Below are positions 24,593-33,063 of a DNA stretch of 46,350 nucleotides, one piece after another. Every line of letters starts with the position of its first letter. The stretch's first letter is position 1. The notes beneath the pieces were generated by a model, which did no database searches, was not told the DNA's origin, and saw only the letters and a program-made list of their open reading frames with translations. This DNA is from Myxococcota bacterium. GTDB lineage: Bacteria; Myxococcota_A; UBA9160; UBA4427. Location: positions 1 to 46,350 of the forward strand of contig JAQWNI010000037.1 in the NCBI GenBank assembly GCA_029268645.1. The letters are read 5' to 3'. A program made the position numbers and the translations under genes.

Positions 24593-26290
24593 ATGATTCT
24601 GCTCGATCCGAGAAACCCCGACCGAGCCGCCGATGATGATCGAACCCGTGAATTGATGCGGGAGACCGTCGAGTTTTTTGAGAACAAGGGCAAGGGTCGG
24701 CTGATCGGCGACTACTACGACCGCGGGTGGTACTCGGATTTTCTCGACTACGCTAAAGATCATCGCCTCCTCGCCACGATGTGCACGCCGCAAGGAGAGG
24801 GAGCCGCCGACGCTCGCTGGGACACTTGGCGAGTGTGCCAATTTGCTGAGATCTTAGGATTTTACGGTCTTCAGTATTGGTACACATGGCAGGTTTCGGT
24901 CTTGGGCTTGGGCCCCATATGGATGAGCGAAAACCAATCGATTCGACAGAAGACTGCCCAAGCCCTTGAGGACGGCGGTATTTTCGCCTTCGGTCTGTCA
25001 GAGAAGACACATGGCGCGGATATCTATTCGACGGATATGGTCCTGACGCCTGAGGGCGATGGATGGCGAGCAAATGGGCGGAAGTACTACATCGGCAACG
25101 GGAACGAAGCGGCCATTGTTTCAACCTTTGGCCGAATCGACGGCACCGACGAATACGTGTTTTTCGCCGCAGAGCCTCGTCATGAACGTTACAAGTTGAT
25201 TAAGAACGTGGTGGCGAGTCAAAATTACGTCTCCGAATTTGAGCTCGACGACTATCCAGTCAGCGAAGCGGACATTCTGCACCGGGGCCGCGAGGCGTGG
25301 AACGCAGCGCTGAATACCATCAATATCGGGAAATATAATCTCGGATGGGCGTCGATCGGAATCAGTACCCACGCTTTCTATGAGGCGATCACTCATGCCA
25401 ACAATCGGGTGCTCTATGGCATGCCCGTCACCGACATGAGCCACGTGAGGCGAATGTTTGTCGACGCCTATAGCCGTCTAGTAGCCATGAAGCTCTTTGC
25501 ATTGCGGGCCGCTGATTATATGCGAGTCGCATCGAAAGAAGACCGGCGCTACCTGCTCTACAACCCAATGGTGAAGATGAAAGTCACGACGCAAGGGGAA
25601 GATGTGGTGAACCTTCTCTGGGATGCGATTGCGGCCAAGGGGTTCGAAAAGGACACCTACTTCAGCCAAGCGGCTGTAGATATTCGCGCTTTGCCGAAGC
25701 TGGAGGGGACGGTTCACGTCAATATTGCATTGATCGTTAAATTTATGGCGAATTACTTCTTTAACTCGGGCGAGTTTCCTGATGTTGAGCAGCAAACCCA
25801 GCCGGCGAATGACGATTTCCTATTCGACCAGGGTGGGACCGGCGGGCTCGGTCAAATTCAATTCCATGACTACCGCGAAACGTTTTCCCGTTTTGATCGA
25901 ATTCCCAACGTCGTTCGATTTGGCGAGCAAGTCGAGGCCTTTCGAGACCTGCTTTCCAACGATCCGCCGGGACCGGATCAAATGAAAGACATCGACTTCT
26001 TGCTGGCCGGTGGCAATATTTTTGCCCTTGTGGTCTACGCGCAGTTGATTCTTGAAAATGCTCCGATCTACGAGATCGACGATGATCTCCTCGGCGAAAT
26101 TTTTGACTTCATGATTCGGGACATGTCCCAGCATGCGCTGAGCCTGTCGCTCCAAGCCAGCAGCACAGAGGTTCAGGTCGCTCAGTGCAACAAGATGCTC
26201 CAACGCCCGGTTCAAGAAGACGCCCGGTACCAACGTGTTTGGGAAGGGCAGGTCCGTGTGCTGGATGGCGCGTACGAAATGAAACCCTGA
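24593..26290 (+). CDS. Acyl-CoA dehydrogenase family protein
   Basis: A 565-residue acyl-CoA dehydrogenase, longer than the usual 380-400. The FAD-binding middle strand domain is seen in GGIFAFGLSEKTHGADI and the C-terminal helical domain in GKYNLGWASIGIS. E371 in LEGTVHVN sits where the catalytic glutamate of medium-chain dehydrogenases lies (YEGT). The extra 180 residues at the C-terminus resemble long family members with an added helical region. It would oxidise a CoA thioester to the 2,3-enoyl-CoA. GGGAG lies 7 nt before the ATG. It follows the HAD gene by 80 nt on the same strand. Confidence 0.85.
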   Translation: MILLDPRNPDRAADDDRTRELMRETVEFFENKGKGRLIGDYYDRGWYSDFLDYAKDHRLLATMCTPQGEGAADARWDTWRVCQFAEILGFYGLQYWYTWQVSVLGLGPIWMSENQSIRQKTAQALEDGGIFAFGLSEKTHGADIYSTDMVLTPEGDGWRANGRKYYIGNGNEAAIVSTFGRIDGTDEYVFFAAEPRHERYKLIKNVVASQNYVSEFELDDYPVSEADILHRGREAWNAALNTINIGKYNLGWASIGISTHAFYEAITHANNRVLYGMPVTDMSHVRRMFVDAYSRLVAMKLFALRAADYMRVASKEDRRYLLYNPMVKMKVTTQGEDVVNLLWDAIAAKGFEKDTYFSQAAVDIRALPKLEGTVHVNIALIVKFMANYFFNSGEFPDVEQQTQPANDDFLFDQGGTGGLGQIQFHDYRETFSRFDRIPNVVRFGEQVEAFRDLLSNDPPGPDQMKDIDFLLAGGNIFALVVYAQLILENAPIYEIDDDLLGEIFDFMIRDMSQHALSLSLQASSTEVQVAQCNKMLQRPVQEDARYQRVWEGQVRVLDGAYEMKP

Positions 26291-26312
26291 CGGAGCCTGG
26301 GGTCGAGCCCCG

Positions 26313-26336
26313 AGCGAATCACTTCAATGATTCGCT
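26313..26336. terminator. Bidirectional terminator-like hairpin between convergent genes
   Basis: AGCGAATCA (26313-26321) pairs exactly with TGATTCGCT (26328-26336), with a 6-nt loop. It covers the last codons and stop of the MFS gene on the minus strand and ends the acyl-CoA dehydrogenase transcript on the plus strand. A second hairpin (GGGG-TCGAG-CCCC) lies next to it at about 26299-26311. No U-run follows, so it may be only a pause or stability element. Confidence 0.45.
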
Positions 26337-27695
26337 TAGGGACTTCCCTGTGTTTCGCGGGGTCAGCAGGACCAGCCCAGCGGTGATGAGTCCCGTCGCC
26401 GCCATTGCGAGGAATGCCCCGCTAAATCCCGCGAAGGTTTCGACGCCGAAGATGATTTGGCCGCAAAAGGCGCCTCCGACGTGACCGAACCCGTCGCTGA
26501 GGGAGACGCCCGTCGCGCGAATTTCTGTGGAGAATGATTCGCCGGTAATGGTGTAGAGCAGCGGCACGATCAGTCCGATCGTGAAAGACGCAATGAACCC
26601 AAGGATGGGAATTGTGCTGGGGGATGCCGTAAAGCCGATGGCTGCCAGCACGCCGGTCCAGACTAATGCGGCGATTGTTGACGCGATTCTTCGGTCGATT
26701 CGATCGCTGATCCAGACAGCGGTCAGAGCACCGGCGACAAACCCGAAACCCGTGAAGATGAGAGATCCAATGGTTTGCGACAGACTGATGCCATGCTTAG
26801 AAAAAAGCTCAGCGGCCAGGGTGAGCCAAGCGTAGTTTCCGACGTAGTACACAAACCAAAGCATTCCGAGGACGAAGAGACGATTCCGTTGGGGCGCGAC
26901 CAAAAAAGCCTTCATGCCGAGGGCAGCGGTTTGCGCTGCTCCGGGGGCGGCTGTCTCTCCGCTGGTCGTCTCGACGGCGGGGAGAGAATGACCGAGGCGA
27001 GCTTCAGCAACCGACTCCGCCTTCTCAAGTGTGGCGCGAGCTTCGTCGACGCGCCCTTGGTCGAGAAGCCAATGGAAGGAGTTCGGCATCCCCCGTCGCA
27101 TCAGGGCGATGATGATGCCTCCGATGGCTCCGAGGACGAAGAGCGCCCGCCAGCCCCAGGCAAAGTTGGGAACAAGATAGAAGGCGAGGGGGGGCACCGC
27201 GGCAAAACCCATGAAGGCCGCGACGATAGTCCAGCCGGTGTAGCGACCTCGAAGTGGAGCCGGTGAACATTCCGCCATGTAGGTCGTGACCAGGGCGATC
27301 TCGGCGCCGATCCCCATTCCGGAAAGGAAACGCCAGAAAATGAGCCAGTCAAGGCTCGGGCTCGTGGCCGAGAGAAGGGATCCGAAGGAGAAGAATCCGA
27401 CAGAGAGATAAAGGCTGACTTTCCTCCCGTAGCGATCCCCGATTCGACTGTCGAGGAACGACCCAAAGATGTACCCGATCAAACCACTGGTGACAGCCCA
27501 GCTGGCCTGTTCTTCAGTCACACCAAATTCATGAGTCAGAACTGGAAGTGCAAAGCCGATCGTGACGATATCGAAAAAAGCGAAGAAAAAGCCGGCGCCC
27601 ACGATCCAGATGATCGAACGGCGGTAGGGCCAGACAGGGATCCTGTCCAGGCGGGCAATTAGACCGTTGGCCACACTCGAATTTTTCGACACCAC
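26319..27695 (-). CDS. Major facilitator superfamily transporter (metabolite:H+ symporter type)
   Basis: A 458-residue protein with 12 spans. The MFS signature is DSRIGDRYGRKVSLY after span 2, with a second-half counterpart ISDRIDRRIAST. RFLSGMGIGAEIALVTTYMAE and ECSPAPLRGR-type motifs after span 4 match the sugar porter/aromatic acid:H+ symporter groups. A loop of about 40 residues between spans 6 and 7 is Ala/Thr-rich. The terminal SLSESLK codons lie in a hairpin. It is divergent from a histidine-phosphatase-like gene (about 70 nt apart). The transported compound cannot be inferred safely; it may take up an acid that the neighbouring oxidases use. Confidence 0.86.
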   Translation of the reverse strand: MVSKNSSVANGLIARLDRIPVWPYRRSIIWIVGAGFFFAFFDIVTIGFALPVLTHEFGVTEEQASWAVTSGLIGYIFGSFLDSRIGDRYGRKVSLYLSVGFFSFGSLLSATSPSLDWLIFWRFLSGMGIGAEIALVTTYMAECSPAPLRGRYTGWTIVAAFMGFAAVPPLAFYLVPNFAWGWRALFVLGAIGGIIIALMRRGMPNSFHWLLDQGRVDEARATLEKAESVAEARLGHSLPAVETTSGETAAPGAAQTAALGMKAFLVAPQRNRLFVLGMLWFVYYVGNYAWLTLAAELFSKHGISLSQTIGSLIFTGFGFVAGALTAVWISDRIDRRIASTIAALVWTGVLAAIGFTASPSTIPILGFIASFTIGLIVPLLYTITGESFSTEIRATGVSLSDGFGHVGGAFCGQIIFGVETFAGFSGAFLAMAATGLITAGLVLLTPRNTGKSLSESLK

Positions 27696-27764
27696 AAGAC
27701 CTCCAGCGCGGGAAGGCCAGACACTACCCTAAAGCGGAGAGCGATTCGGGCCGATTTTAGTGAC

Positions 27765-28736
27765 ATGGAATCAGCCAGCCGGAAGGGATTTGTGGACCCG
27801 TTTGTTGCTAACGCGAACGGGAAAAAGGTCGCTTTCATACAACCGATCCGATGGCCGTTTCTCGCGTGGGCCGTTTGTGTCTTGAGTTTCGGCTTCGATG
27901 GGGGATGCAATCAAGCGGTTGAATCCGGTTCGTCAGTCGAACGTTCCCTATCGCCTTGTGAATACCCCATGGAAACCATGAGCACGATTGGGAGCCAGGC
28001 CCAGAGCGTCGGTTCTCTGGTTTGCGAGCCTGTTGTTGTTGTGCGCCGGCACGCCCCTGATGCTGAATCAGGAGACTACAGGCCCGCGCAGGTTAGCGGA
28101 GCTTTCTACTGGGAGTATCCGTTTGTGGGAGGTGGTGCTCAGGCCACGCCTTGGAGACGCTTGACCGATGAGGGAGATCAAATCGCCCAATACTTTGGTT
28201 CGAGTCTCGGCGAATTGCTCGCTGACCAAACAATCGTTCGAGCCCTCGACGGAGTTGAGGAAACTCGTCACCCTTGCCCCATCGATCGTGTCATCACCAT
28301 CGACCCGACGTCGCCTGATGACACCCAGAACCCCTTTGAGACGGCTTACCCGTTCATCATTGAGCAGGGATTAGCGCTGGATCGGGTACAGATGGTTTCA
28401 GAGGAAGCAATTCGCTCGGACATGTCGCCCGAATCGTTTCTCGGCGACTCGGGCGGTTCGACCCTCGTCGTTGCAACCCGAGAGGCACTCTGGGCAAGGA
28501 GCTCTGATGACGAATCAGAGCCTCGGAACCGGCTGATGGGTCGGTTGGTTCGGTCTTGTGCTTCGGCTGAACTGAACTGCGGCTTATCGGCCGATTACGA
28601 GCCCCGGAAAGAGAGAGATTTTTTTATCTTCAGCAATTTCTGTGCACTTGATCATCGGTTTGAAGTTAAAAAGGTGGCTTTCGAAGGACAAGCGACGCTC
28701 CTCCCGGCTGCAACTCCACAGTGGGTGAACGACTAG
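27765..28736 (+). CDS. Degenerate histidine-phosphatase-like membrane-anchored or exported protein
   Basis: A 323-residue protein of uncertain function. Residues about 29-46 form a hydrophobic anchor ending in GGC, which may be a poor lipobox. The rest has the layout of histidine phosphatases: VVVVRRHAPD (RH at the usual place), LTDEGDQIAQYFGSSL (like LTxxGxxQA) and DPTSPDDTQNPFETA (like SSPxxRxxQTA). The second catalytic His, expected after a strand like TLVVATREAL, is replaced by Arg-Glu, so the enzyme is probably inactive or binds a ligand. Eight or more cysteines occur, unusual for the window. I call the fold with limited confidence. Confidence 0.5.
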   Translation: MESASRKGFVDPFVANANGKKVAFIQPIRWPFLAWAVCVLSFGFDGGCNQAVESGSSVERSLSPCEYPMETMSTIGSQAQSVGSLVCEPVVVVRRHAPDAESGDYRPAQVSGAFYWEYPFVGGGAQATPWRRLTDEGDQIAQYFGSSLGELLADQTIVRALDGVEETRHPCPIDRVITIDPTSPDDTQNPFETAYPFIIEQGLALDRVQMVSEEAIRSDMSPESFLGDSGGSTLVVATREALWARSSDDESEPRNRLMGRLVRSCASAELNCGLSADYEPRKERDFFIFSNFCALDHRFEVKKVAFEGQATLLPAATPQWVND

Positions 28737-28748
28737 CCGTTGGACTCT

Positions 28749-29957
28749 TTAGGCCGTCCGCCCCAGCATGGCGCGAACCAATTTTTCGCCGTCAGCCTGA
28801 CCGAGATAGCGCGGGACCGGGTAGTTGAGGTGGGCCTCGGCCAAGGCCTGTCGCGTGATCGCCGCGACATCCCCTTCCTGGAGAGCCTCAAGGTTCTCGG
28901 GAATCTCAATCTCTCGCATCAGAGTGCGAATCGCCTCGATGACCCGATCTGCTTTTTCGGCCTCGTTTGCGCCTTTCAGTCCAAGGCGGTCGGCGATCTG
29001 TGCCAAGGGTCCTGCGCATTGACTTTTGGAGACTTCGAGGACGTGGGGCAGGGCGATTGCATTCGCCAGTCCGTGAGGGGTTCGATAGTAGGCCCCAAAG
29101 GTGTGGGCGAAGGCGTGCACGTATCCGACACTCGTTCGAGTAAAGGCGAGCCCCGCATAGTAGGCGGCGAGGGCCATGCCGCGACGAGCCGACTCATCGT
29201 GACCGTTCGAATAGGCCCTCGGTAAATTTTCAAAGATTAAATCAATGGCCGAAAAGGCCCATCGCTCGGTTTGCGGTCGTGAGGTGCGGGCGATGATCGA
29301 CTCCACCGCGTGGGTCAGAGCGTCCATCCCCGTTGCGGCGGTAATGGCGGGTGGCAGGTCAAGCATCAAGGTTGGATCGAGGGCCACCATTTCTGGAAGA
29401 AGCTTCGGGTCAACGAAAAATTTCTTGACATGGGTATCCGGCTCGGAAATCACCGCGGCGACTGTGGCTTCCGAACCCGTTCCGGCTGTAGTGGGAATGG
29501 CGCAGAGCATACACGGTGGATGCTTCACCTTCATGATGCCTTCGAGCTTTCGGGGACTGTCGCCATTCCCTGTGGCTGCAGCGATCACTTTCGCGGCATC
29601 CATCGAGGACCCGCCCCCCAAAGCCAAAATGGTGTCGCACTCTTTTTCGCGATACAGAGCCAAGCCTGCGTCAACATGGTCGAAGGTTGGATCCGGTTGG
29701 ACGCCGCTATAAAGAAAAGGCTGAAGCTTCGCGGCTTTCATCGCCTCAGAAAGTTTGGCCACCCAGCCCGTTTGGACCAAACCTTCGTCGGTCACGATCA
29801 AGACTCTCTGCGAGCCGGTCTGTGCCATGGATCCAAACAACTCTTGGGTCGCGGAGGAACCGACAAACGCCAAGGGTACTCGGTCGGGCATGAGGCCTGA
29901 GAACAAACGAGTCAGCCGAATCACGAAGCCGTGGATCATTTTTCTAAGAAAAAGCAT
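28749..29957 (-). CDS. Iron-containing (group III) alcohol dehydrogenase
   Basis: A 402-residue NAD(P)-dependent alcohol dehydrogenase. The cofactor loop is GGGSSMD (114-120). Metal ligands are D212 and H216 (GMDALTHAVES), H281 (GYVHAFAH) and H295 (TPHGLANAI). The frame continues 333 nt upstream of 29957, but that part overlaps the DUF1295 gene and looks like antisense coding. The ATG at 29957 is 60 nt below the DUF1295 stop, with GGGGG a few bases upstream. It is the last gene of the minus-strand set SOUL / 3beta-HSD-like / DUF1295 / Fe-ADH. It may oxidise or reduce a side-chain alcohol. Confidence 0.9.
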   Translation of the reverse strand: MLFLRKMIHGFVIRLTRLFSGLMPDRVPLAFVGSSATQELFGSMAQTGSQRVLIVTDEGLVQTGWVAKLSEAMKAAKLQPFLYSGVQPDPTFDHVDAGLALYREKECDTILALGGGSSMDAAKVIAAATGNGDSPRKLEGIMKVKHPPCMLCAIPTTAGTGSEATVAAVISEPDTHVKKFFVDPKLLPEMVALDPTLMLDLPPAITAATGMDALTHAVESIIARTSRPQTERWAFSAIDLIFENLPRAYSNGHDESARRGMALAAYYAGLAFTRTSVGYVHAFAHTFGAYYRTPHGLANAIALPHVLEVSKSQCAGPLAQIADRLGLKGANEAEKADRVIEAIRTLMREIEIPENLEALQEGDVAAITRQALAEAHLNYPVPRYLGQADGEKLVRAMLGRTA

Positions 29958-30016
29958 GATGCCCCCGCCGATAAAGATTGCTGGACTTACGCTGCCACTC
30001 GATTTTAGCGCTTTGG

Positions 30017-31054
30017 CTAGGCCTGACGCGAACGATTCCACCAAGGAATCCAGACTGAGGTTCGGGCACGATAGGCGCGGAAGGCTTCGGTTCTTTCCGG
30101 CACAGCCATCATTCGTCGTTCGGTCATGACGGTGACGGCGGCCAGAATGATTGAGTTGTAAGTGGTTCCGACAATGACCCAAGCTTCGCCGCAGACGACC
30201 CCGAGCCCCGCGATGGCCCACCAGAAGAGCTGCTCTCCGAAGTAGTTGGGGTGTCGCGAGGAGCGCCAAAGGCCTGATTCCAAGAGCCATTGCTTCGGAC
30301 GACCCGCCGCGATTCGCCGCTTATTTTCGCGCATGAAGGCGTCGAGTTGGTTGTCGGCAAGGCCCGCGATGAGCAAGCCTGCACTCGCGGTGATCAGGCA
30401 GATCGCATCACCAAAGCCGAGAGGGGCAGCAAAAAACGCAATGGCCCAAAAGGGCAGACTCAAGCCAACCAGCATGCCATGCTGGGCGACATAGACCACG
30501 AAGAACTGCTCGAAGCTAAAAAATCGACGCTCTTTACGCATTTTAGCGTATCGCCAGTCTTCTCGAAAACCAAAGCGCCCTTGCTCTCGCCGGAAATAAT
30601 TGGAGGTGAGTCGCAGGGACCACAGGCTAAGCAGAAAAAGAGACGCTGCCGCGCGGAAGCCTTGGGGATCAGCAAGGGGGTGCAAGAAGAAGAAAAGCGC
30701 GATCAATGGGGGCAAAAGTGTCCAATAGGGATCGATCAACCAGGTGCTCTTCTGGATGAGCGCAATCACCATGAATTGGATGTCAACAAACAGAAAGAAC
30801 AGGAGGTTGACCGTTAGGATTGGATGATGAAGCAGCAAGGCCGCCGCCTGATTGAAGTTTTGGGGCCAACGCCAACCGGGGTCGATCGGGATTTCGCCTT
30901 CGGGAAACCAATTGAAGAGAATCAGGGAGCAGGCCAGGGCGGGGATGGGCACCCAAAGCAGAAGGCATAGGTTTAAAATATTCCGGCGACCCCAGCGCGG
31001 TTGATCTGCCATCTGGGGATAGCCCGTTTCGATGCCGAAAGCGGTCGGGTTCAT
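30017..31054 (-). CDS. DUF1295 / steroid 5alpha-reductase-like membrane protein
   Basis: A 345-residue integral membrane protein with about seven spans. Near the C-terminus is SRHPNYFGE (266-274), the signature of the DUF1295 group, related to steroid 5alpha-reductases, ERG4/ERG24 sterol reductases and isoprenylcysteine methyltransferases. The segment LLESGLWRSSRHPNYFGEQ lies where NADPH binds in the reductases. The true start may be the second ATG at 31012. Family members reduce C=C bonds in lipids; which lipid is unknown here. It sits 28 nt below a 3beta-HSD-like gene, so the two may act on one substrate. Confidence 0.82.
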   Translation of the reverse strand: MNPTAFGIETGYPQMADQPRWGRRNILNLCLLLWVPIPALACSLILFNWFPEGEIPIDPGWRWPQNFNQAAALLLHHPILTVNLLFFLFVDIQFMVIALIQKSTWLIDPYWTLLPPLIALFFFLHPLADPQGFRAAASLFLLSLWSLRLTSNYFRREQGRFGFREDWRYAKMRKERRFFSFEQFFVVYVAQHGMLVGLSLPFWAIAFFAAPLGFGDAICLITASAGLLIAGLADNQLDAFMRENKRRIAAGRPKQWLLESGLWRSSRHPNYFGEQLFWWAIAGLGVVCGEAWVIVGTTYNSIILAAVTVMTERRMMAVPERTEAFRAYRARTSVWIPWWNRSRQA

Positions 31055-31081
31055 GGTGCCTCACGGATGGAGGTCTGTTGG

Positions 31082-32080
31082 TCAGGCGCTGTTCCGGTCT
31101 CCCATGATCTCGACCACCGCCTGAGCAAGCGCCTCTCGTAGGGGGGTATAGACCAGGTCCAGCTCCACTTCAGACTTCTTGGCCTCAAAAATCAACGAGC
31201 CCGCCGCAGAGGTAGAGACCACGTCGGCGGGGACCCATGGGGTCGTTCCTGTCCAACGGGCGACGCGTTCTCCCCATCTGGCCCAGGGCAGAATCCAGCC
31301 TTCCGGGATATTCCAGTTCGGGGCAGGCACGCCCGCGAGGTCGCTGATGATTTCGAAATATTCCCGGGTGGTTGCGCGCTCGCGACCGACGAGATAGCAG
31401 CGGCCTACGGTGTGGGGGCGAAGCAGCGCTTGAACAATGGCTTCCGCTGCATCGCGGAGGGCCACATATGTGAATGTGGTGTCCGCACCGACTAGGGCGG
31501 GCAGCCGGCCCTTCGCCGCGCGTCGAATCTCCATGGTGGACTGGGGGTCGCCGGCGCCGATGACCGCCGCCAAGTGGACCACCGAGAAGGGCAGTCCCGC
31601 GCCATGATGAAGCTGCCACCCCGCTTCGTCGCCCAGATGCTTGCTGCGCGCGTAGTCACTCGCATGAGGGCCCGGCGGATCGGTTTCATCAAAGGGGGAG
31701 CGTTCGGGCATCCCGAAGGCGAGGGGTGTACTGACCTGCACAACCTTTTCGCAGTCGTGATCAAGGGCCGAGCGAAACACGGCTGCCGCGCCTCGCTCGT
31801 TCAAATCGTAGTAATCCTTGGTGGAGCGGGCCCAGAATCCCCTCAAGCCCGCCAGATTGATGACCCCCCAAGCGCCCTCAAGGAGGGGGCCTAAGGTCTT
31901 TGGGGCGCAGACGTCGCCCGAGACGATTTCGACCCGCGGTCCTCGCTCGTCGAGTCCTTTCGGATTTCGTCCTTCGCGCACGAGACAGCGCAGCTTCAGC
32001 GAGGGTTCTTCCAGCAGTCTCTCGACGACGGCCTGTCCAAGAAATCCAGTCGCGCCGGTCAGGGCAATGGTTCGCTCCAT
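31082..32080 (-). CDS. NAD(P)-dependent 3beta-hydroxysteroid dehydrogenase / epimerase-like protein
   Basis: A 332-residue extended SDR. The Rossmann motif is GATGFLG (9-15) and the catalytic residues are S117/T118, Y143 and K147 (YARSK). The overall layout (early NLAG, VSTPLAFG, AAVIGAGDP, then a C-terminal substrate domain) matches the group containing 3beta-HSD, sterol-4alpha-carboxylate 3-dehydrogenase (NSDHL/SdmB) and plant dihydroflavonol reductases. In bacterial C-4 sterol demethylation an enzyme of this type follows a Rieske oxygenase. The start at 32080 drops 27 residues present in a longer frame; a GA-rich ribosome site precedes it. Linked to DUF1295 (28 nt) and the SOUL gene (36 nt). 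Confidence 0.82.
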   Translation of the reverse strand: MERTIALTGATGFLGQAVVERLLEEPSLKLRCLVREGRNPKGLDERGPRVEIVSGDVCAPKTLGPLLEGAWGVINLAGLRGFWARSTKDYYDLNERGAAAVFRSALDHDCEKVVQVSTPLAFGMPERSPFDETDPPGPHASDYARSKHLGDEAGWQLHHGAGLPFSVVHLAAVIGAGDPQSTMEIRRAAKGRLPALVGADTTFTYVALRDAAEAIVQALLRPHTVGRCYLVGRERATTREYFEIISDLAGVPAPNWNIPEGWILPWARWGERVARWTGTTPWVPADVVSTSAAGSLIFEAKKSEVELDLVYTPLREALAQAVVEIMGDRNSA

Positions 32081-32115
32081 GGGAATCTTTCTATCAATCG
32101 ATCGTGGGTTTGAGT

Positions 32116-32739
32116 TCAGGGCGTAATGGGAATGAGGATCTCGTTTCGGCGCAGGAACCAAGGCATGAAGGGCGGGTCATAGCGCGCCCAAACCGGCTCT
32201 CCCTCGGCGAGCAATTGGCGGGAATCCATCCAAGCGAGGAGCGTGTCGAGTTCTTCTTGGTAGCGGTTTTGGCTCCAGAAACCCGAGTAACGGATGGCCG
32301 CAAATCGCTGGGCCGATTCTTTTTCTAAACGCACTCGGGCATCTCGCGGAGCGGGCAGGTCTTGGAGCGTCCGGCCGGAGGGCATCATGAAGGTCACTCG
32401 GTATCCCTTTTGGGTGGCCTCTTGAGTGACAGGCGCCGTCATCGCAATGCGTTCGCTGTCTTGGTTTTTTCGGTTCAGTCCGGCGGGCTCAAGGGATTGT
32501 TTCTTTTTGTTTTCTCCTGAGATGTATGCGGCGAGCACCCGAAACGCCGGTCCGCCGACCTCTTCGAAGTCTCCCTCCAAAGAGATTTCGGCCACCACGG
32601 CGGGTGCGTAGTCGCGGATCTCAATCGCGTCTTGCCTTTCGACCACTTCGTAGGCTCTTTTCTCGAAAGCCATTGCGTCGACTGCTCCCAGGAGACCGAA
32701 AAGTGTCCCCACTACGCTGACGATGCTTCGTTTTCTCAT
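32116..32739 (-). CDS. SOUL-family heme-binding protein, exported
   Basis: A 207-residue protein with an N-terminal signal peptide (KRSIVSVVGTLFGLLGAVDAMA, cleavage near residue 23). The rest is a SOUL/HBP domain: YEVVERQDAIEIRDYAPAVVAE, IAMTAPVTQ and VTFMMPSG in the usual order, with FAAIRYSGFWS following. These domains bind heme or porphyrin weakly in a hydrophobic groove; a periplasmic location is expected. The GGAGCGG just upstream of the ATG fixes the start; a longer frame to 32856 is rejected. First gene of the minus-strand operon that includes the 3beta-HSD-like enzyme. The link between heme binding and the reductases is not clear. Confidence 0.88.
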   Translation of the reverse strand: MRKRSIVSVVGTLFGLLGAVDAMAFEKRAYEVVERQDAIEIRDYAPAVVAEISLEGDFEEVGGPAFRVLAAYISGENKKKQSLEPAGLNRKNQDSERIAMTAPVTQEATQKGYRVTFMMPSGRTLQDLPAPRDARVRLEKESAQRFAAIRYSGFWSQNRYQEELDTLLAWMDSRQLLAEGEPVWARYDPPFMPWFLRRNEILIPITP

Positions 32740-33063
32740 TGATCCGCTCCAGTCCGTGCGGAGGGGCCCCTCGGTTCTGTCCGAGAACCCTAGAGGACGG
32801 ATCACCCTTGGCACGGGGTGGGCGATCCTTTCGCCGGTTGTCGGAGGGGACACCACATCTTGCAGAACGGATCGCGGGAAACGTTCCCTTTTTTGCCGAC
32901 CCGAGCCCGATTCCTAAGCCGGCGTTCATAGGCGGGCGGGACCCCAAGCCCCGCTCCGGAAAAATCAGCAACCCCCTTGGGGAAAGTGTGTTGTTTTTGA
33001 TTCATCTTTCCGGCGGTGTGTGAGACGATGCACATCGACGTTTCCATGGGAAGGGATTCGACA
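32740..33063 (+). other. Divergent SOUL / PEP-CTERM intergenic region
   Basis: 324 nt. It includes a candidate sigma-54 site at 32808-32824, a short hairpin GGGAA-ACG-TTCCC followed by T6 (32876-32894), and an imperfect inverted repeat of TCCGGAAA with TTTCCGG near 32955-33013. If transcription starts at the sigma-54 site, the leader of the PEP-CTERM gene would be about 230 nt, long enough for attenuation. Confidence 0.35.
32808..32824 (+). promoter_or_regulatory. Candidate sigma-54 promoter for the PEP-CTERM gene
   Basis: TTGGCAC is followed at the canonical spacing by GC (GG at 32810-32811, ten bases, GC at 32822-32823), as in the -24/-12 elements of RpoN promoters. The -12 element is GGGC rather than TTGC. 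PEP-CTERM genes in several lineages are under an RpoN-dependent PrsK/PrsR system, so the context fits, but the site is about 240 nt from the ATG. Confidence 0.3.

Noticed and set aside
30000-30290. N-terminal extension of the Fe-ADH
   Set aside because: It overlaps the DUF1295 gene, is Arg-rich and is not part of the Fe-ADH fold, which starts after 29957.
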